A stretch of 64,000 nucleotides of DNA from Kitagawia praeruptora (Eukaryota; Streptophyta; Magnoliopsida; Apiales; Apiaceae): assembly GCA_037693485.1 (NCBI GenBank), contig CM075348.1:106748109-106812108 (forward strand), read 5' to 3'. A program made the position numbers and the translations under genes. Shown one piece after another: positions 34,169 through 47,361 of this stretch. The notes beneath the pieces are model-generated. The model had not been told where the DNA came from. It worked only from the letters and a program-made list of their open reading frames with translations, and searched no databases. The first letter of the stretch is position 1. Every line of letters starts with the position of its first letter.

Positions 34169-36863
34169 GGCACAGGAAAGAAGCATTCAATTATCTTGGA
34201 CAGTGGATGCTCTGGACATATGACTGGAAAGAAGTCCCTGCTTACAAAGTTTGAGAGGAAAGCTGGCCCAGTAATATATTTTGGAAATGGCAACAAAGGA
34301 GAAACTCTGGGATATGGCTCAATTGTTTTGGGGAATGTCATCATAGAAAATGTAGCACTGGTTGAAGGCTTGAAATATACTCTTTTAAGCATAAGTCAAC
34401 TGGGTGATAAAGGTTACAAATCAATCTTTGACAGAGAAGGATGCAAAATCTTGAATATGCAGAATGGAGACATTGTTCTAACTGGTCAAAGACATGGTAA
34501 CACATATGAAGCCAGCTTAAGTGATGCATCTAAAGGAATTGTTAGATGTCTCTACAGCAAAGCAACAAGTGATGAAAGCTGGAATTGGCACAAGAAGCTC
34601 TCACATCTTAATTTCAAGAAGCTTAATCAACTTGTTAAGCACAATCTGGTGAGAGGCCTACCTCAGGCGAATTATGTGCAAGATGGACTTTGTGATGCAT
34701 GTCAGCTTGGAAAGCAGAGAAGAACCACTTTCAAGAGCAAGACTGAAAATTCAATTACTGAACCATTTCACATGCTACATCTTGATCTGTTTGGTCCAGT
34801 AAACATTATGTCTATCAGCAAGAAAAGATATGCTCTAGTGATAGTGGATGATTTCACAAGGTTTACATGGGTGTTCTTTCTATACAAGAAGGATGAAGCT
34901 CCTCAGCAAATCATTGAACTTATCAAGAATATTCATAATAACTCTGAGTACAAAGTCAAAGTATTTAGAAGTGACAATGGTACAGAATTCAAGAATTCTA
35001 CAATGGAGGGGTTTTGTGCAGACAAAGGAATTACTCAACAGTTTTCTGCACCTGGTACACCTCAACAGAATGGTGTAGTGGAAAGAAAGAACATGACTCT
35101 CATAGAGGCAACAAGAACCATGCTTGCAGATGCAAAACTTCCAACCTACTTTTGGGCAGAAGCTATTAACACTGCATGTTTCACTCAAAACTGTACCTTG
35201 GTAAATAGTCATGGAAAAACTCCCTATGAGATGATCAAAGGAAAGAAACCAAGTGTGAAATATTTTCACATCTTTGGATGCAAATGCTATGTCCTAAAAG
35301 TTCATCCAGAACAACTTGGAAAATTTGAAGCCAAATCGGATGAAGCAATTTTTCTAGGATATTCAGCATCTAAGGCCTTCAAAGTTTATAATCTCAGAAC
35401 TCACATTGTTATGGAATCAATTCATGTTGCATTTGATGATAAGAAATTTGGAATTCTGCAAACTGATGAAAGCCATGACAAATTGGAATTTGAAAATCTG
35501 AAGAATTCTGAGATACTCTCCAGTGATGATGAAGATTCTCTAGAAGAAATTTCTATTGCTTCTTAAAAGAATGCTACTGTTGAGGGGGAGCAGATAAATC
35601 AAAGAGAACACAGTGATCATCAGGAGCAGATTAGTTATTCAGAGTCTACTCCATCAGGAACTGATCTTTCAGAGTCTACTGAAGGAAGATCAGTAACTAG
35701 CAGCAATATGGAATCTACTGATTCTATTGATCAAAGTGGAGTTATTGAAAGCAGAGAGAATTCTTCTACAAGAGATACCACTAACTTATGGGGAGAGACT
35801 AGCAGAGTCAATCTACCACCTGTTAGAAAATGGACAAAGGATCATAATGAAGATTTGATAATTGGTGATCCAAATAGTGGTGTTCGAACTAGAAGATCAA
35901 TTCAAAATGAATGCTTGTATAGTTGCTTTCTCTCAAAGAATGAACCTAAGAAGGTTGAAGAAGCCTTACAGGATCCTGATTGGGTAATTGCAATGCAGGA
36001 GGAGTTAAATGAGTTTGAGAGAAAAAAAGTCTGGAAACTGGTACCAAGACCTAAAGATAGATCTATTGTTGGTGCAAGATGGGTTTTCAAAAACAAGCTA
36101 GATGAATCTGGTATGATTGTAAGAAACAAAGCAAGACTGATGGCCAAGGGTTATTCTCAGGAAGAAGGCATTGATTATGATGAGACCTTTGCACCTGTAG
36201 CAAGATTGGAAGCAATCAGAATGTTTCTTGCATTTGCAGCTCATTCAAAATTCAAGGTATACCAGATGGATGTTAAGAGTGCTTTTCTAAATGGCAAACT
36301 TGATGAGGAAGTGTATGTGGAACAGCCACCTGGATTTGTTGATCCAAAGTTTCCAAATCATGTCTACAAACTTGACAAGGCACTCTATGGACTAAAGCAG
36401 GCACCAAGAGCATGACTCTGATTATGCAGGGTGTAAGATAGACAGGAAAAGCACTACATGTACATGTCAATTCTTGGGAAATAGATTGATTTCTTGGGCA
36501 AGCAAGAAGCAACAATCTGTTTCAACCTCAACTGCAGAAGCTGAGTACATAGCAGCAGGCAGTTGTTGTGCACAACTCCTTTGGATAAGAAATCAGTTGA
36601 TGGATTATGGTATGACACTTAGTAATATTCCTATGTTTTGTGATAATACTAGTGCTATTAAAATTGCAAAAAATCCAGTTCAACATTTAAGGACTAAGCA
36701 CATTGATGTCAGGTATCATTTTATTATAGAACATGTTGAGAATGGTACTGTGGAACTTCATTTTGTTCCTACTGACAAACAGCTTGCAGATATTCTAACT
36801 AAACCACTTGATGAGACTACATTCAGTAGATTAGTAAGTGAGTTAGGAATGTTAAATTTCTAG
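34169..36863 (+). pseudogene. E2B pol with internal deletion of the RT catalytic region
   Basis: The frame begins after TTATCTGCAG/GGC. The protease has the intact triad (LDSGCSGHMTG). Integrase zinc region and core are present (RSDNGTEF, QNGVVERKN). A TAA at 35564-35566 interrupts the linker; the same frame goes on into RT to GLKQAPRA at about 36412. There about 600 bp are missing compared with E1 and E3, including YVDD, and the sequence jumps to RNase H (DSDYAGCKID) in another frame, ending at 36863. This copy therefore cannot reverse-transcribe. Confidence 0.9.
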
Positions 36864-37100
36864 ATCTTTAACATCTGCAATAGTAGCAAGGTATGTTGTT
36901 TTTAGCTTATAGACTTGATATTCTTGTCAGGATCTATATTTGATTGTTAAATGCTTTAGCTATAAAACTTTGCCTTGATAAATTTCAGTATGATAGACTT
37001 GTTAATAATCATCAGGATTAGATTTGTATCAGGATGCTAACGTCATCAGTATTGTGTCAGTATCAGGATTGTGAAAATTGTTTCAGATCCTGACGTTTAC
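36864..37100 (+). other. E2B spacer, left piece
   Basis: Non-coding, with repeated ATCAGGAT/TCAGTAT words as in the E2 LTR. It ends with TTTAC, the target duplicated by E3. The spacer resumes at 51107. Confidence 0.75.
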
Positions 37101-38552
37101 TGTTAGGTCCGTTAAGATTGTAGAAGGGGGGGTTGAATACAATCTATATCTTTTTATCGAAATTTGTCCGTTAAATAAAATTTAGTTTAGACAAATTTGA
37201 GCGGAATTAATTGAAACAAAATTCAAGTTAAATATAACGATATATTAAACTTGATGGTTGTTACAAAATCAGTACAGAGTATTATCACGTTAATAAAAAC
37301 TAATTAGAAAATTCGACATGAACTTTTCTAATTTAGTTAATAAAAATCGAGATACGAACTAGGAAACTTAATTCGCTAGTAATACAAGAGTCACAAATAA
37401 TTAAGTTCTAATGGATCAAATATTACAAATGAGTTGAACTTGATTTTCTGTGAATTAAATGATATAGTCAGTGGCTTTTAAAGATGAGAGATGTAATGTT
37501 TTTGTTCTTCCTATCTTTAAGTTTCTTGTCTCGTGTGTGTTTTTGTATCCACTGGCTTCTGTCTCTTTTGTAGTCATCATGTGCAAAATATCTCCTGACT
37601 ATTTTTAACACTAAAACAGACTATCCACAGACTGTCTAAAGGCTTGCAGACTATCCAGGGAACACATAGACTACCGGTGTGACTATCTGATCTGTTGCAG
37701 ACTACCGGTGTGACTATCCTTTCTCTTGTAGACTACCGGTGTGACTATCTGGCTTGGCAGACTACCCAATTCTTTCTCCAGACTATCAGAATGACTATCC
37801 TGATAGTCTTTAATACATGATTTTTCTGGCAGACTACCATGCAGACTTCCTGGTAGACAATTCCTCAGCAGACTATCAAACTGGACAGAGTATGCTGAGC
37901 AGACTATCTCCTAGACTATCTCAGATAGTCTTTTAATAATAAAACCATAGTCTAAAAATACTTCTGATAGTCTTTTAGCAATCTATATTAATTCTAAATT
38001 AATTAATTCAATAATTAACTTAATAAATAAATTAATCTTTGAAGAATTAATTTATTAATTAAGTTAACTAAATACTTTAAATTAATTAATAGAGAATTAA
38101 CATAATTCATTTGATAGTCTAACCTTCACTTTTAAACCACTGAAATAAATAAAGAACCTCCACTGAATATTTGTTGACGCTCGATGCACGGTCTGGTTCA
38201 TGAACGACTAACTTCAACTTCTGTTCTTCATTTTGACTTTAAGCTGTGGTCAATTTCTTCTCTCAACTTTCTTTAAATATTCTGTACTGATACTGTCTCT
38301 TGTCACTTGTAGAAATCTCTGTCCTTCTGAATTAAATCCATGACTTTGAATACCACACTGAGGCTTGATCAGTAGACTGAACTTCTTCCAGTGTAAAATA
38401 TCAAAACTATAGATTGACTTGTAGATTTGTTCCTTCTGATAGATAGCATCTTCTGAGATTCCTGTGACAGTTAATATTATTTACTTATTACAATCTACTT
38501 TAAGTTGAGTTGGATCCTCGAACTACAAATAGGCTGAGTCATATGCCTTTCA
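37101..38552 (-). repeat. E3 3' LTR
   Basis: 1452 bp. It contains GACTACCGGTGTGACTATC three times with a 31-bp period (37669, 37700, 37731) and many AGACTATC/GATAGTCT words. AT-rich inverted blocks (TTAATTAATT) lie near 38000-38100. The next 19 bp (38553-38571), on the minus strand, form the PPT ending TAGGGGGAGAT. Confidence 0.95.
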
Positions 38553-38571
38553 ATCTCCCCCTATTTGTTTG
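38553..38571 (-). other. E3 polypurine tract
   Basis: AAATAGGGGGAGAT on the minus strand, directly adjoining the 3' LTR. Confidence 0.85.
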
Positions 38572-38804
38572 TTATAAATTAACAAGCAAATTCCTAGAGG
38601 ATAACTCAACTAACTCAACTTAAACTAGTAAATGATAAAACATTAATAGCAAATAAATAATGATAAAGTTCTGGTATTTATAACAATTTCAAGATTCAAA
38701 CATAATGATAAATACAAGATAGATGATCCTCTAGCCTGATCATATTAAACATTATCCTATCTTGATTTATCTAACTCTAAAGATATTACATGTAGAGCTG
38801 TTCT

Positions 38805-41800
38805 TCATTTCTGACTGTCTTCCTTCCTTATTTCTCCATCTTCTGGATCATCCATTTCTGGCAGATTTTTGTGCAATTCTGCATCAACTAGCAACTCTTT
38901 TCTTGATGAGAATCCTGTAGGGCGAACAAGAGGAATTCCAAGTGCCTTTCTCAACTGACCTTTGAACTTCTCATAATCCTTAAAAAATTTGACTTCTGCA
39001 TAGGATTTAATACGATCAGCAATTTCTAACTTCTCTTTAGTAGAAAATCCTTGATTTCTCAGAACATGTTCAATATAGACCAACTGCCTGGCAGAGTGTG
39101 TGAACAATTCCTCATTCTCAAGATTGATTGTATGAAGCACCTCACCTTTAAGGAATTTCAATTGTCTAGGCAGTTTAACTATTTCTGGACCAGCTCTTTC
39201 AGCAAACTCTTTGAATTTCTCATGAAGTAGTACACCCAACTCAGAAGAAGTTCTTACCTTTGGCCTAAGAACCCAGATTTCTGTCAATGATTTGTCATAG
39301 AAGAACTGAATTGAAAGTCTTTGTGTTCCAAACTCACGACAATCAACAAATATTAAGAACTCATCTGTTTTCGTTTCACCTGCAGTTGTTATTCTCACAA
39401 CTTCTGTTCTTAGGGCTCTCATGTACATATCGTGTGTTGGGTTAAGCTCTTTGAGTCTTTCAAAGATAGAAAGAAGTCGACAATCATCATTATCAAGAGA
39501 TTGATGTGAGTCTATCATTCGTTGAGCACGTTCCCATTTCTCACCACTCTTAAACTTGACGTATAACTTCCTTTCTTGAGTTTTAAGTACATGTTCCCGT
39601 TGCCTTGCTTCTGCTTCCTCTTTTTGAAGTCTTTCTTTGTGTGCAAGCATATCTAGTGTTTTCTGAAGCTTTTCATCTCACAATTTGAGATTTGCTTCTT
39701 GCCTTTCAACTTCTAATTCAGCTTCAAAATCCAGTTTTGCTTGCTCAGCTTCATATTCAGGGTCAACTGGCACTTCATCTTCCCAGCTGCTAAAATCTGG
39801 TTCTGGTATTTTTTCACCCACATCAGAGAACTTTAGATCAGCAAAAACATCAAAGTTGTCTGGTTCACCTGTGTAGTAATACCCTTCAGGGTCTTCTGTG
39901 ACTTCAGCACTCTTCTGAGAATCTGCTATCTTCTTCCCCTTATCTCTCCCTTGTTCACCTTGAGATTTATCTCTTTCAGAGTCTTTACAGTCTTTACTAG
40001 TTCCCTCTCTTGATTTCTCCCTCTTAGTTGAGGAATCCTCTACCGAAGTGTGAAATGCACCATCTCCAGGGTCTCGCTCATCACCATCTCCACCTTTTCC
40101 TTCAAAGAATTCCCTTTCTTCTGCTGTGGGTGTGTGAGTTCTGCTAATCATATTGAACAAATGTTTGATCCCTTGACCTTGTTGTGCATTCTGCCTTTCA
40201 ATCTCATCAAGACGGTGTTCAGTAGACAATTGACTCTTAATCAATGCTGTTTGAAGATTTTCAACTTTGTCGGAGATTACAGAAATGAGTTTATCTTGAG
40301 TAACAGTAACCTCTCCAGCATCATCAAGTGCCTGTTCATAAGATAATTCGAGAGTGTTGAACTTGTTTGTGAATGTTGTCTTCATCTTGGTGATGTCATT
40401 CTTTATCACAGCAAGCTGATTTTTGACAGAGGTAGATGAAGAAGACCGTTCACCCACTTGTGCTCGAAGTAATTTTGCTTCAGCTTTATTGGCCTCAAGT
40501 TCCTTTTCTAGAGCTTTAATCTTTTCTTCCAATGAACGAGTGTATGTGTCAGTGTGTGCACTCACCTGAATATCACTCTGAGTTTCAGTCATCTGAAGTG
40601 CATGTGTTTCACTCAGTTTAGTGGTGTTCCTCACATCACTCCTCACTATTTCCTTAGCTGCTCCAGAATGTGTACCTGCAGATAAAATCACCCTAGCCTC
40701 CTCTTGGAAGGTCAGTGGTGGTGCAATGGGAGTTCGCAAATCCCTTTCCTCAGTCATTTCTGTCATCTCATTTGGAATTGATGTCTGAATTTCTTCAGTG
40801 ACAGAAAGATCGAGTTGCCTTCCACTTTCTCCAGTTGAAACTGCGAGTGGAAAATCCCTTGAGGGAGCCAGGAATGTTCCTCCTGGGAGGGGAGATGATG
40901 ACTCTATTATTTGTGGCTGAGAGTCAAGATTTCCCTCATTAACCTGTGAAGGCTCTTCTACCGTGACTATGGTAGGCACTGTTTCAGTATCAACCCTATT
41001 GTGCTCTCCTTGCTCATTGTCCCTAGCCACATCAGATTCTACAGTTATGTTTTCCCCCATTGTGAGTAATAGGGGTGTGCTTGACTCTGTACAGGGTGCA
41101 ATGGCCGACTGGCAAATTTCAATGGACTCATCCTGTTGAGAGAATGGTTCCAGTAACTGTTCATGTGCCATTTCAATGTCCGTATCCTTTTGGGAGGATA
41201 TGGATGGGCTGACAGTTGCCTCAATTAGTAAGTTTCTTCGCTTCTTTAGTGGAGGCAGAGCTGTGGGATCACTCATATCACTACTTCTTACATTAGGTCT
41301 TTTCACTGTTAATTTACTTCTGGATTTGGGTTTTGAGATTTTAGATGACACTGTGTTTGGCTCTAAGACCTGGGATAGAAGTTGTGGTTCTACAACCTCT
41401 TGGTCTAACCTATCAGCCACTTGGGCTCCAGAAGTAGTTTCAGGGAAAGATGAGAATACCTGTTCAGTAGCAGTTGCAGAAATCCCAGCAATAGTGGGTT
41501 GAGCCACTTGAAGTTGATGTTCAGGTTCAGGAGCAGTTGCTGTTTCCTGTTCTGGTTGCTCAGGAACATGCTCAGGTTGCTGTTGAGGTGGTTGTTCTTG
41601 TATGATTGGCAGTTCTATGAAGTTGGACATATACTGAGTAATGACCACTGGAACATTTGTGTACTTCCTCATTGTTGCTAACCTGGTGAAGAATTTTTTA
41701 TGTGTTTTTCCTGATGCTTCAGTACGAGAGTTAGCAAACAATCTTTGATGATCATCAGAAACAACATGATTAAATATAATAGTTAAAAACCTTGGATAGT

Positions 41801-42437
41801 AACAATCAACTTTACTACCCAAATCATGATCGTTCTTGGCAGTTATGAGACGACTTACCATTGCATCAAAAATTAATTTACCAAAATTAACACTTTGATT
41901 ATTAGCAACTGCATAACCAATTCTCTGAAGCAAAGTAGGAATATTGTGAAAATTATTCTTTTTAGTGTTAGCAAACACCTTAGCAATTGTGTCAAAGAAA
42001 TAATCCCACTCAGCCATGAAGTTACTTTTAGACAACTTAGAAATATCAACTTCTCCTTGATAATGGATGTCATGGAAAAATTGTGTCAGCACTGCTTCAG
42101 ATGGAACATCAACAAAGTCATTTGTTGGAAGTCGTAGAACGGTGTTAACAGTTGAGTCATCCACAACATAAGGTGTGTCTCCCACGGTAAAAGTGAAAGA
42201 ACTAGAGTCAGTCGAGAGAACAAATGTAGAACACAGTGCCAAAAGTGAATCAACTTTTAAAGGAGCATCGAGAATCATGGCATGACGAATAAGAGAATGC
42301 TCATTTAAAAATCGAATCCAAGGTTTAACCCTCTCGAGAGTACAATTATCGGGATTAAAATGACCAACAAAATTATGATTGATAATTTCCATATTAACAG
42401 CCATTTTAACTTCAACACACTGAATTAATTTGCCCAA
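38805..42437 (-). pseudogene. E3 env-like ORF, about 1,210 codons with one TGA
   Basis: This is the best preserved of the four env-like genes. The frame is open from 42437 (likely start the ATG at 42404, MAVNMEIINHNFVGHF) to a TGA at 39678-39680, then in the same frame to 38805. The N-terminal 260 residues share a domain with E1 and E2A (VGDTPYVVDD, AEWDYFFDTI). A Pro/Gln/Glu-rich region and a long acidic middle follow. A clear coiled coil (LEEKIKALEKELEANKAEA, about 40530-40250) comes next, and the charged C-terminal domain has LKFLKGEVLHTINL. No signal peptide, membrane span or furin-type site is visible. The stop is probably CGA to TGA. Confidence 0.85.
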
Positions 42438-42839
42438 ATTCGAATTTTAGGGATTTTAACAATTAATTCAAATAACCAGAAAAATCAGTAAAATCGAAAC
42501 TTCACAGAAAATTCTGAAATTAATGTATGTTGATCTCTGAATTCACACAAACACACCACTATTTTTAGTTTTTGCAGAATCGTTCTCAAAGTGCAGATTA
42601 TTCAAGAAATTTGACTAAGTTCTTGAAAATTACGATTTCTTAAAACACTACCAAATCAAAAGATTGACCAATCAAATTAACGGGCTTGAAGAGATCGGAA
42701 CAATGGTGTTTTCAGATCGTGATTTGGTTGAGAAACAAGGTCGATTTTTGAAGAAAATCGGGCGGCGGTTCGTTGTATGTATCGTATGTATATAAACGAA
42801 CAGAGAAAGAGTACTCAGAGACTTAACTCGTGAGTTTAG

Positions 42840-43175
42840 ACAAAAATTAGACTAAAGATAGTCTGTGGACACAATCTATATATATACTAATGGATAGTCT
42901 AAAAGATAATAACTAAAGCTAAAATAGAAAATAAACTAATCTAGACTACTGCTGGATAGTCTGTCCGATAGTCTAAATAGACTATCGTATATAGACTATT
43001 TAATGTACACTACAGACTATTGTATATAGACTATTTAATTTACATTAATAATACACAGACTATTGTATATAGACTATTGGCTGGATAGTCTGCCCGGTAG
43101 TCTGAGTAGACAAAAATTGTCTAACAGACTATAGACTATAAGTATAGACTATTAATTTACACTACAGACTATTGA
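42840..43175. repeat. E3 spacer: AGACTATTGTATATAGACTA repeats
   Basis: Imperfect repeats of roughly 45-50 bp made of AGACTATTGTATATAGACTA and GGATAGTCT palindromes. The word AGACTAT is the same as that repeated in the E3 LTR. The rest of the spacer (43500-44108) is AT-rich and without genes. Confidence 0.75.
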
Positions 43176-43283
43176 GTATATACTAATTAATTTACAATAA
43201 TATTTTCAACAACACACAAATATTAGGTCCTATATCGATTTGAGCTTCCAGAGTGAAGTTTTGAAAATTCTAAGTCTGGGAAG

Positions 43284-43490
43284 ATTTTCGAGTTAGTGAG
43301 TTAGTGACTATCTCGAACTTCAACTCGAAACTCGACTTAGATTTTCGAGTTAGTGACTATCTCGAAGATCAACTCGAAACTAGACTTAGATTTTCGAGTT
43401 AATGACTATCTCGAACTTCAACTCGAAACTCACTAACTCGAACTTCATCTCGAAACTGACTATCTCGAACTTTATCTCGAAGTTCGAGAT
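43284..43490. repeat. E3 spacer: TTCGAGTT/AACTCGAA repeats
   Basis: Three to four units of about 50-57 bp, each with ATTTTCGAGTTAGTGACTAT, CTCGAACTTCAACTCGAAAC and GACTTAG. TCGA occurs in both orientations, so strands can fold back. Confidence 0.8.
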
Positions 43491-44108
43491 GAGGACCAAT
43501 ATAACTATTCTAAAAATCAAGTATTAACAGAATATGTACCAGATTATTTACATGAAGCAATTCTAACAATGAAGCAAATTTAATTATTAAAACAAGCTAT
43601 AAAATGGCAAAATAATTTACACTAAAATTATACAATTGAATAAAAATTATAAAAACAATCATATGTAGTCCCTTTTATGAAATCAAACATTAATAACAAA
43701 AGGACAAACACTACAAACCAATTAATAAACTATTAACTATTTACATATTTATTCATGGTAGATTAATAAATCTATATATTTTCTAATAAAATAAATTTCT
43801 AATAGAAAATTATTTAAAAAGAAAATATGACTTATTAAACCATCATAAATATAATTTTCAAGAAAAATAAGTTTCTCATAAATTACAACTTGTAAAATTT
43901 GAGAAAATTATTTTTAAGGAAAATGAATTATTTTAACATTGAAAAGAAGTAAGTAGGAATATATTAAGATGATAATGACAATGGTTTGAACATTAACAAG
44001 TAATAAGGTAAGTTGATAAAATAATTATACAAGTGATTTTAATCAACAAATATTAACAAGATAATCACTTGTAAATTATTAAAGATCAAACCTCAGATAT
44101 TAACTAGT

Positions 44109-47100
44109 TTAATTACTAGGACTATTTAACATACCCAATTCACCAACAATTCTGGTGAATGTGGATTCGTCAAGAGACTTAGTAAAAATATCTGCTATTT
44201 GTTCTTCCGTGGGTACAAAATGTAACTCCACGGTACCATTCATGACATGCTCTCGGATAAAATGATACCTGATATCGATGTGCTTGGTCCTCGTATGCTG
44301 CACAGGATTGTTGGAGATTGCTATGGCACTTGTATTGTCATACAGAATTGGAATATTGTCAAGTACAAAGCCATAGTCACGTAGCTGATTTCTAATCCAC
44401 AAGATTTGAGCACAACAGCTTCCAGCAGCTATATATTCTGCTTCAGCTGTTGAGTTGGAAACTGTTTGTTGTTTCTTGCTGTACCAGGAGACCAACCTAC
44501 CACCTAGGAATTGACAACTCCCAGAGGTGCTTTTTCTATCTGCAACACTTCCTGCATAATCTGAATCTGTATATCCAACAAGGTTAAAACCAGATTCTTT
44601 AGGGTACCAAATACCTAAGTTAGGTGTACCCTTAAGATATCTCAAGATTCGTTTAACAACAATGAGATGCACATCTCTAGGATCCGCTTGGAACCTTGCA
44701 CACAAGCATGTAGCATACATAATATCAGGTCTACTTGCAGTAAGGTAAAGTAATGAACCTATCATACCTCTGTAGCTTGTGATATCTACCTTAGCAGAAT
44801 TTTCACAAGCTCCAAATTTCACAGCTGTTGATGATGGTGTTCTTGCTGAAGATGAGTCCTCCATTTGATATTTCTTGAGGAGCTCTCTGACATACTTGGA
44901 TTGACAAATAAAAATTCCATCTGTCCTTTGACTTACTTGTAATCCAAGAAAGAACTTCAGCTCACCCATCAGGCTCATCTCAAATTTACCCTGCATTAGC
45001 TTAGCAAATTTCTTGCACAGAAGATCATTAGTAGACCCAAATATTATATCGTCCACATAGACTTGGACTAATATAGTATCATTCTTATGTTTCTTAGTAA
45101 AGAGAGTTTTGTCTATGACACCTCTAACAAATCCATTTTCAAGTAAAAATTCAGAAAGAGTGTCATACCATTTCATTGGAGCTTGCTTAAGACCATAAAT
45201 AGCTTTGAAGAGAAAATAGACAAAGTCCATGAATTCTGGATCTTCAAAGCCAGGGGGCTGTTCTACATATACCTCTTCATCTAGCTTACCATTCAGGAAG
45301 GCACTCTTGACATCCATTTGATAAACTTTGAAGTTTGAATGTGCTGCGAATGCCAAGAATATCCTTATAGCCTCAAGTCTAGCCACTGGTGCATAGGTTT
45401 CATCATAATCTATTCCTTCAGCTTGGGAATAACCTTTAGCAACCAGTCTTGCTTTGTTTCTAGTTACAATGCCATCTTCATCAAGTTTGTTTCTGAATAC
45501 CCACCTGGTATCAACTACTTTCCTGTCTTTAGGTCTGGGTACCAGCTTCCATACTTCTTGTTGTTTGAATTGATTGAGTTCATCTTGCATAGCAATAACC
45601 CAATCAGGATCAGAAAGAGCTTCTTCTGTTTTCTTAGGTTCTATTGCAGACAGAAACCCAGAATAATTGCATTGATTTTGATAGCTCCTTCTAGTTTTTA
45701 CACCAACATCTGGATCACCAACGATCAACTCAAAAGGATGAGCTCTACTCCACACAGTCTGTCTGGGAAGATTTGACCTTGATGATTCGCCTTGTTCTTC
45801 ATTATGATGTTGAGTATGACCAGCTGATCCTTCATCACCTCCCCCTGAGTGTTGCCAGTTTGACTAGATGAATGTTCAGGAGTGTCAGTGGTATCTCCAG
45901 TCTGATCATTGTTTCCACCACCACCACTCTGATCATTATCATCATTATTACTGTTATCATTAGCAACAACATCAGGTTGGTTGTCATCATCTGAATCGGA
46001 GTCTGTCATATCATCGAAAGATAACTTTTCAGATGAATCCTCTGTTTGGATACTAGGAAGTTTAGTGTCATCAAATGATACATTGACACTTTCAAGCATT
46101 GTCTGATGATCAATCACATACACCTTGTAAGCTCTTCTTGAATAACCAATGAAAATTGCTTCATGTGCTTTGGCCTCAAATTTTCCACCACGATCATCTC
46201 CATCTTTAAGCACAAAGCATTTTGCTCCAAATACATGAAAGTACTTGAGTGTTGGTCTCTTTTCATACATAATTTCATAGGGGGTCTTCATCAAGTCTTT
46301 GTTGATTAAAGTTCGATTCTGGGTATAACATGCAGTGTTAACAGCTTCAGCCCAAAAGTACAAGGGAAGCTTTGATTCACTTAACATAGTACGTGCAGCT
46401 TCAATCAAGGTTTTATTCTTTCTTTCTACTACCCCATTTTGCTGAGGAGTTCTTGGGGCTGATTACTGCCTTATTATTCCCTTCTCAGTACAAAAATCAT
46501 TTAGAACTGCATTCTTAAATTCGGTTCCATTGTCTGACCTTATTGCTCTAACTGGTTTCTTGTACTCCATTTCAATCAACTTGATGTGATCAATCACTAA
46601 CTGTGGAGTTTCATCTTTGGAATTCAGAAATAAAACCCATGTGTACTTTGAGTAGTCATCAACAATCACGAGAGCATATCTTTTCTTTGATATAGACATC
46701 ACATTAACTGGACCGAACAGATCCATGTGCAACAGTTGTAGAGGTTCAGTTATTGATGATGTGTCAGTGCTCCTGTGAGTTGCTGTTTTCAATTTGCCTT
46801 TTTGACAGGCATCACAGAGTCCTTCTTGAGTGAATTCCATTGAAGGTAAACCTCTCACCAGTTCTCTTTTAACTAGAGAATTCATTGTCTTGAAATTAAG
46901 GTGGGAGAGTTTCTTGTGCCATAGCCAACTTTCATCTGTAGATGCTTTAGAATAAAAGCAGTTGATTTCTTCAGTGCTTCCAGTGTTCATATTGGCCACG
47001 TATAGATTTCCTTTTCTGACTCCTGTAAGAGATGGTTATTCATGTCTCTTGTGTGAGATTAGACAATTCTTCTTGTTGAAGTAAGCCTCGAATCCCTTGT

Positions 47101-47344
47101 CACAAAATTGACTGACACTTAACAAATTGTGCTCAAGTCCTTTCACAAAAGACACTTCATCAATGATAACATTTCCAGCTTCCAATCTGCCATATCCATC
47201 AGTTGTACCTATGCTGTTATCTCCAAAGGTAACCACTGGGCCGACTTTCTCAACCACATTTGTCAGCAGGGTTCTGTCTCCAGTCATATGCCTTGAACAT
47301 CCACTGTCCAAGATCCAGGTCACTCGATCAACCTGTTTCACACC
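44109..47344 (-). pseudogene. E3 pol: protease, integrase, RT, RNase H (two stops, one frameshift)
   Basis: The frame begins after TTGTCATTGCAG/GGT. The protease is intact (ILDSGCSRHMTGD). Stops lie at 47036-47038 (before the integrase zinc region) and 46463-46465 (inside the core, before PQQNG), both in the same frame. A frame change near 45750 leads into RT and RNase H, which are open for 548 codons to 44109. RT has the intact YVDDIIFGSTN near 45062. RNase H ends ADIFTKSLDESTFTRIV. The conserved residues still present in each domain suggest recent decay or mobilisation by helper copies. Confidence 0.93.
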
Positions 47345-47361
47345 CTGCAATGACAAATAGG

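Noticed and set aside
37650..37760. CRISPR-like array in the E3 LTR
   Set aside because: Three 31-bp direct repeats without unique spacers, in a plant LTR; an ordinary tandem repeat.
38805..42437. True retroviral-type envelope gene
   Set aside because: No signal peptide, membrane segment, cleavage site or fusion peptide is visible; the name env-like is kept only for position.
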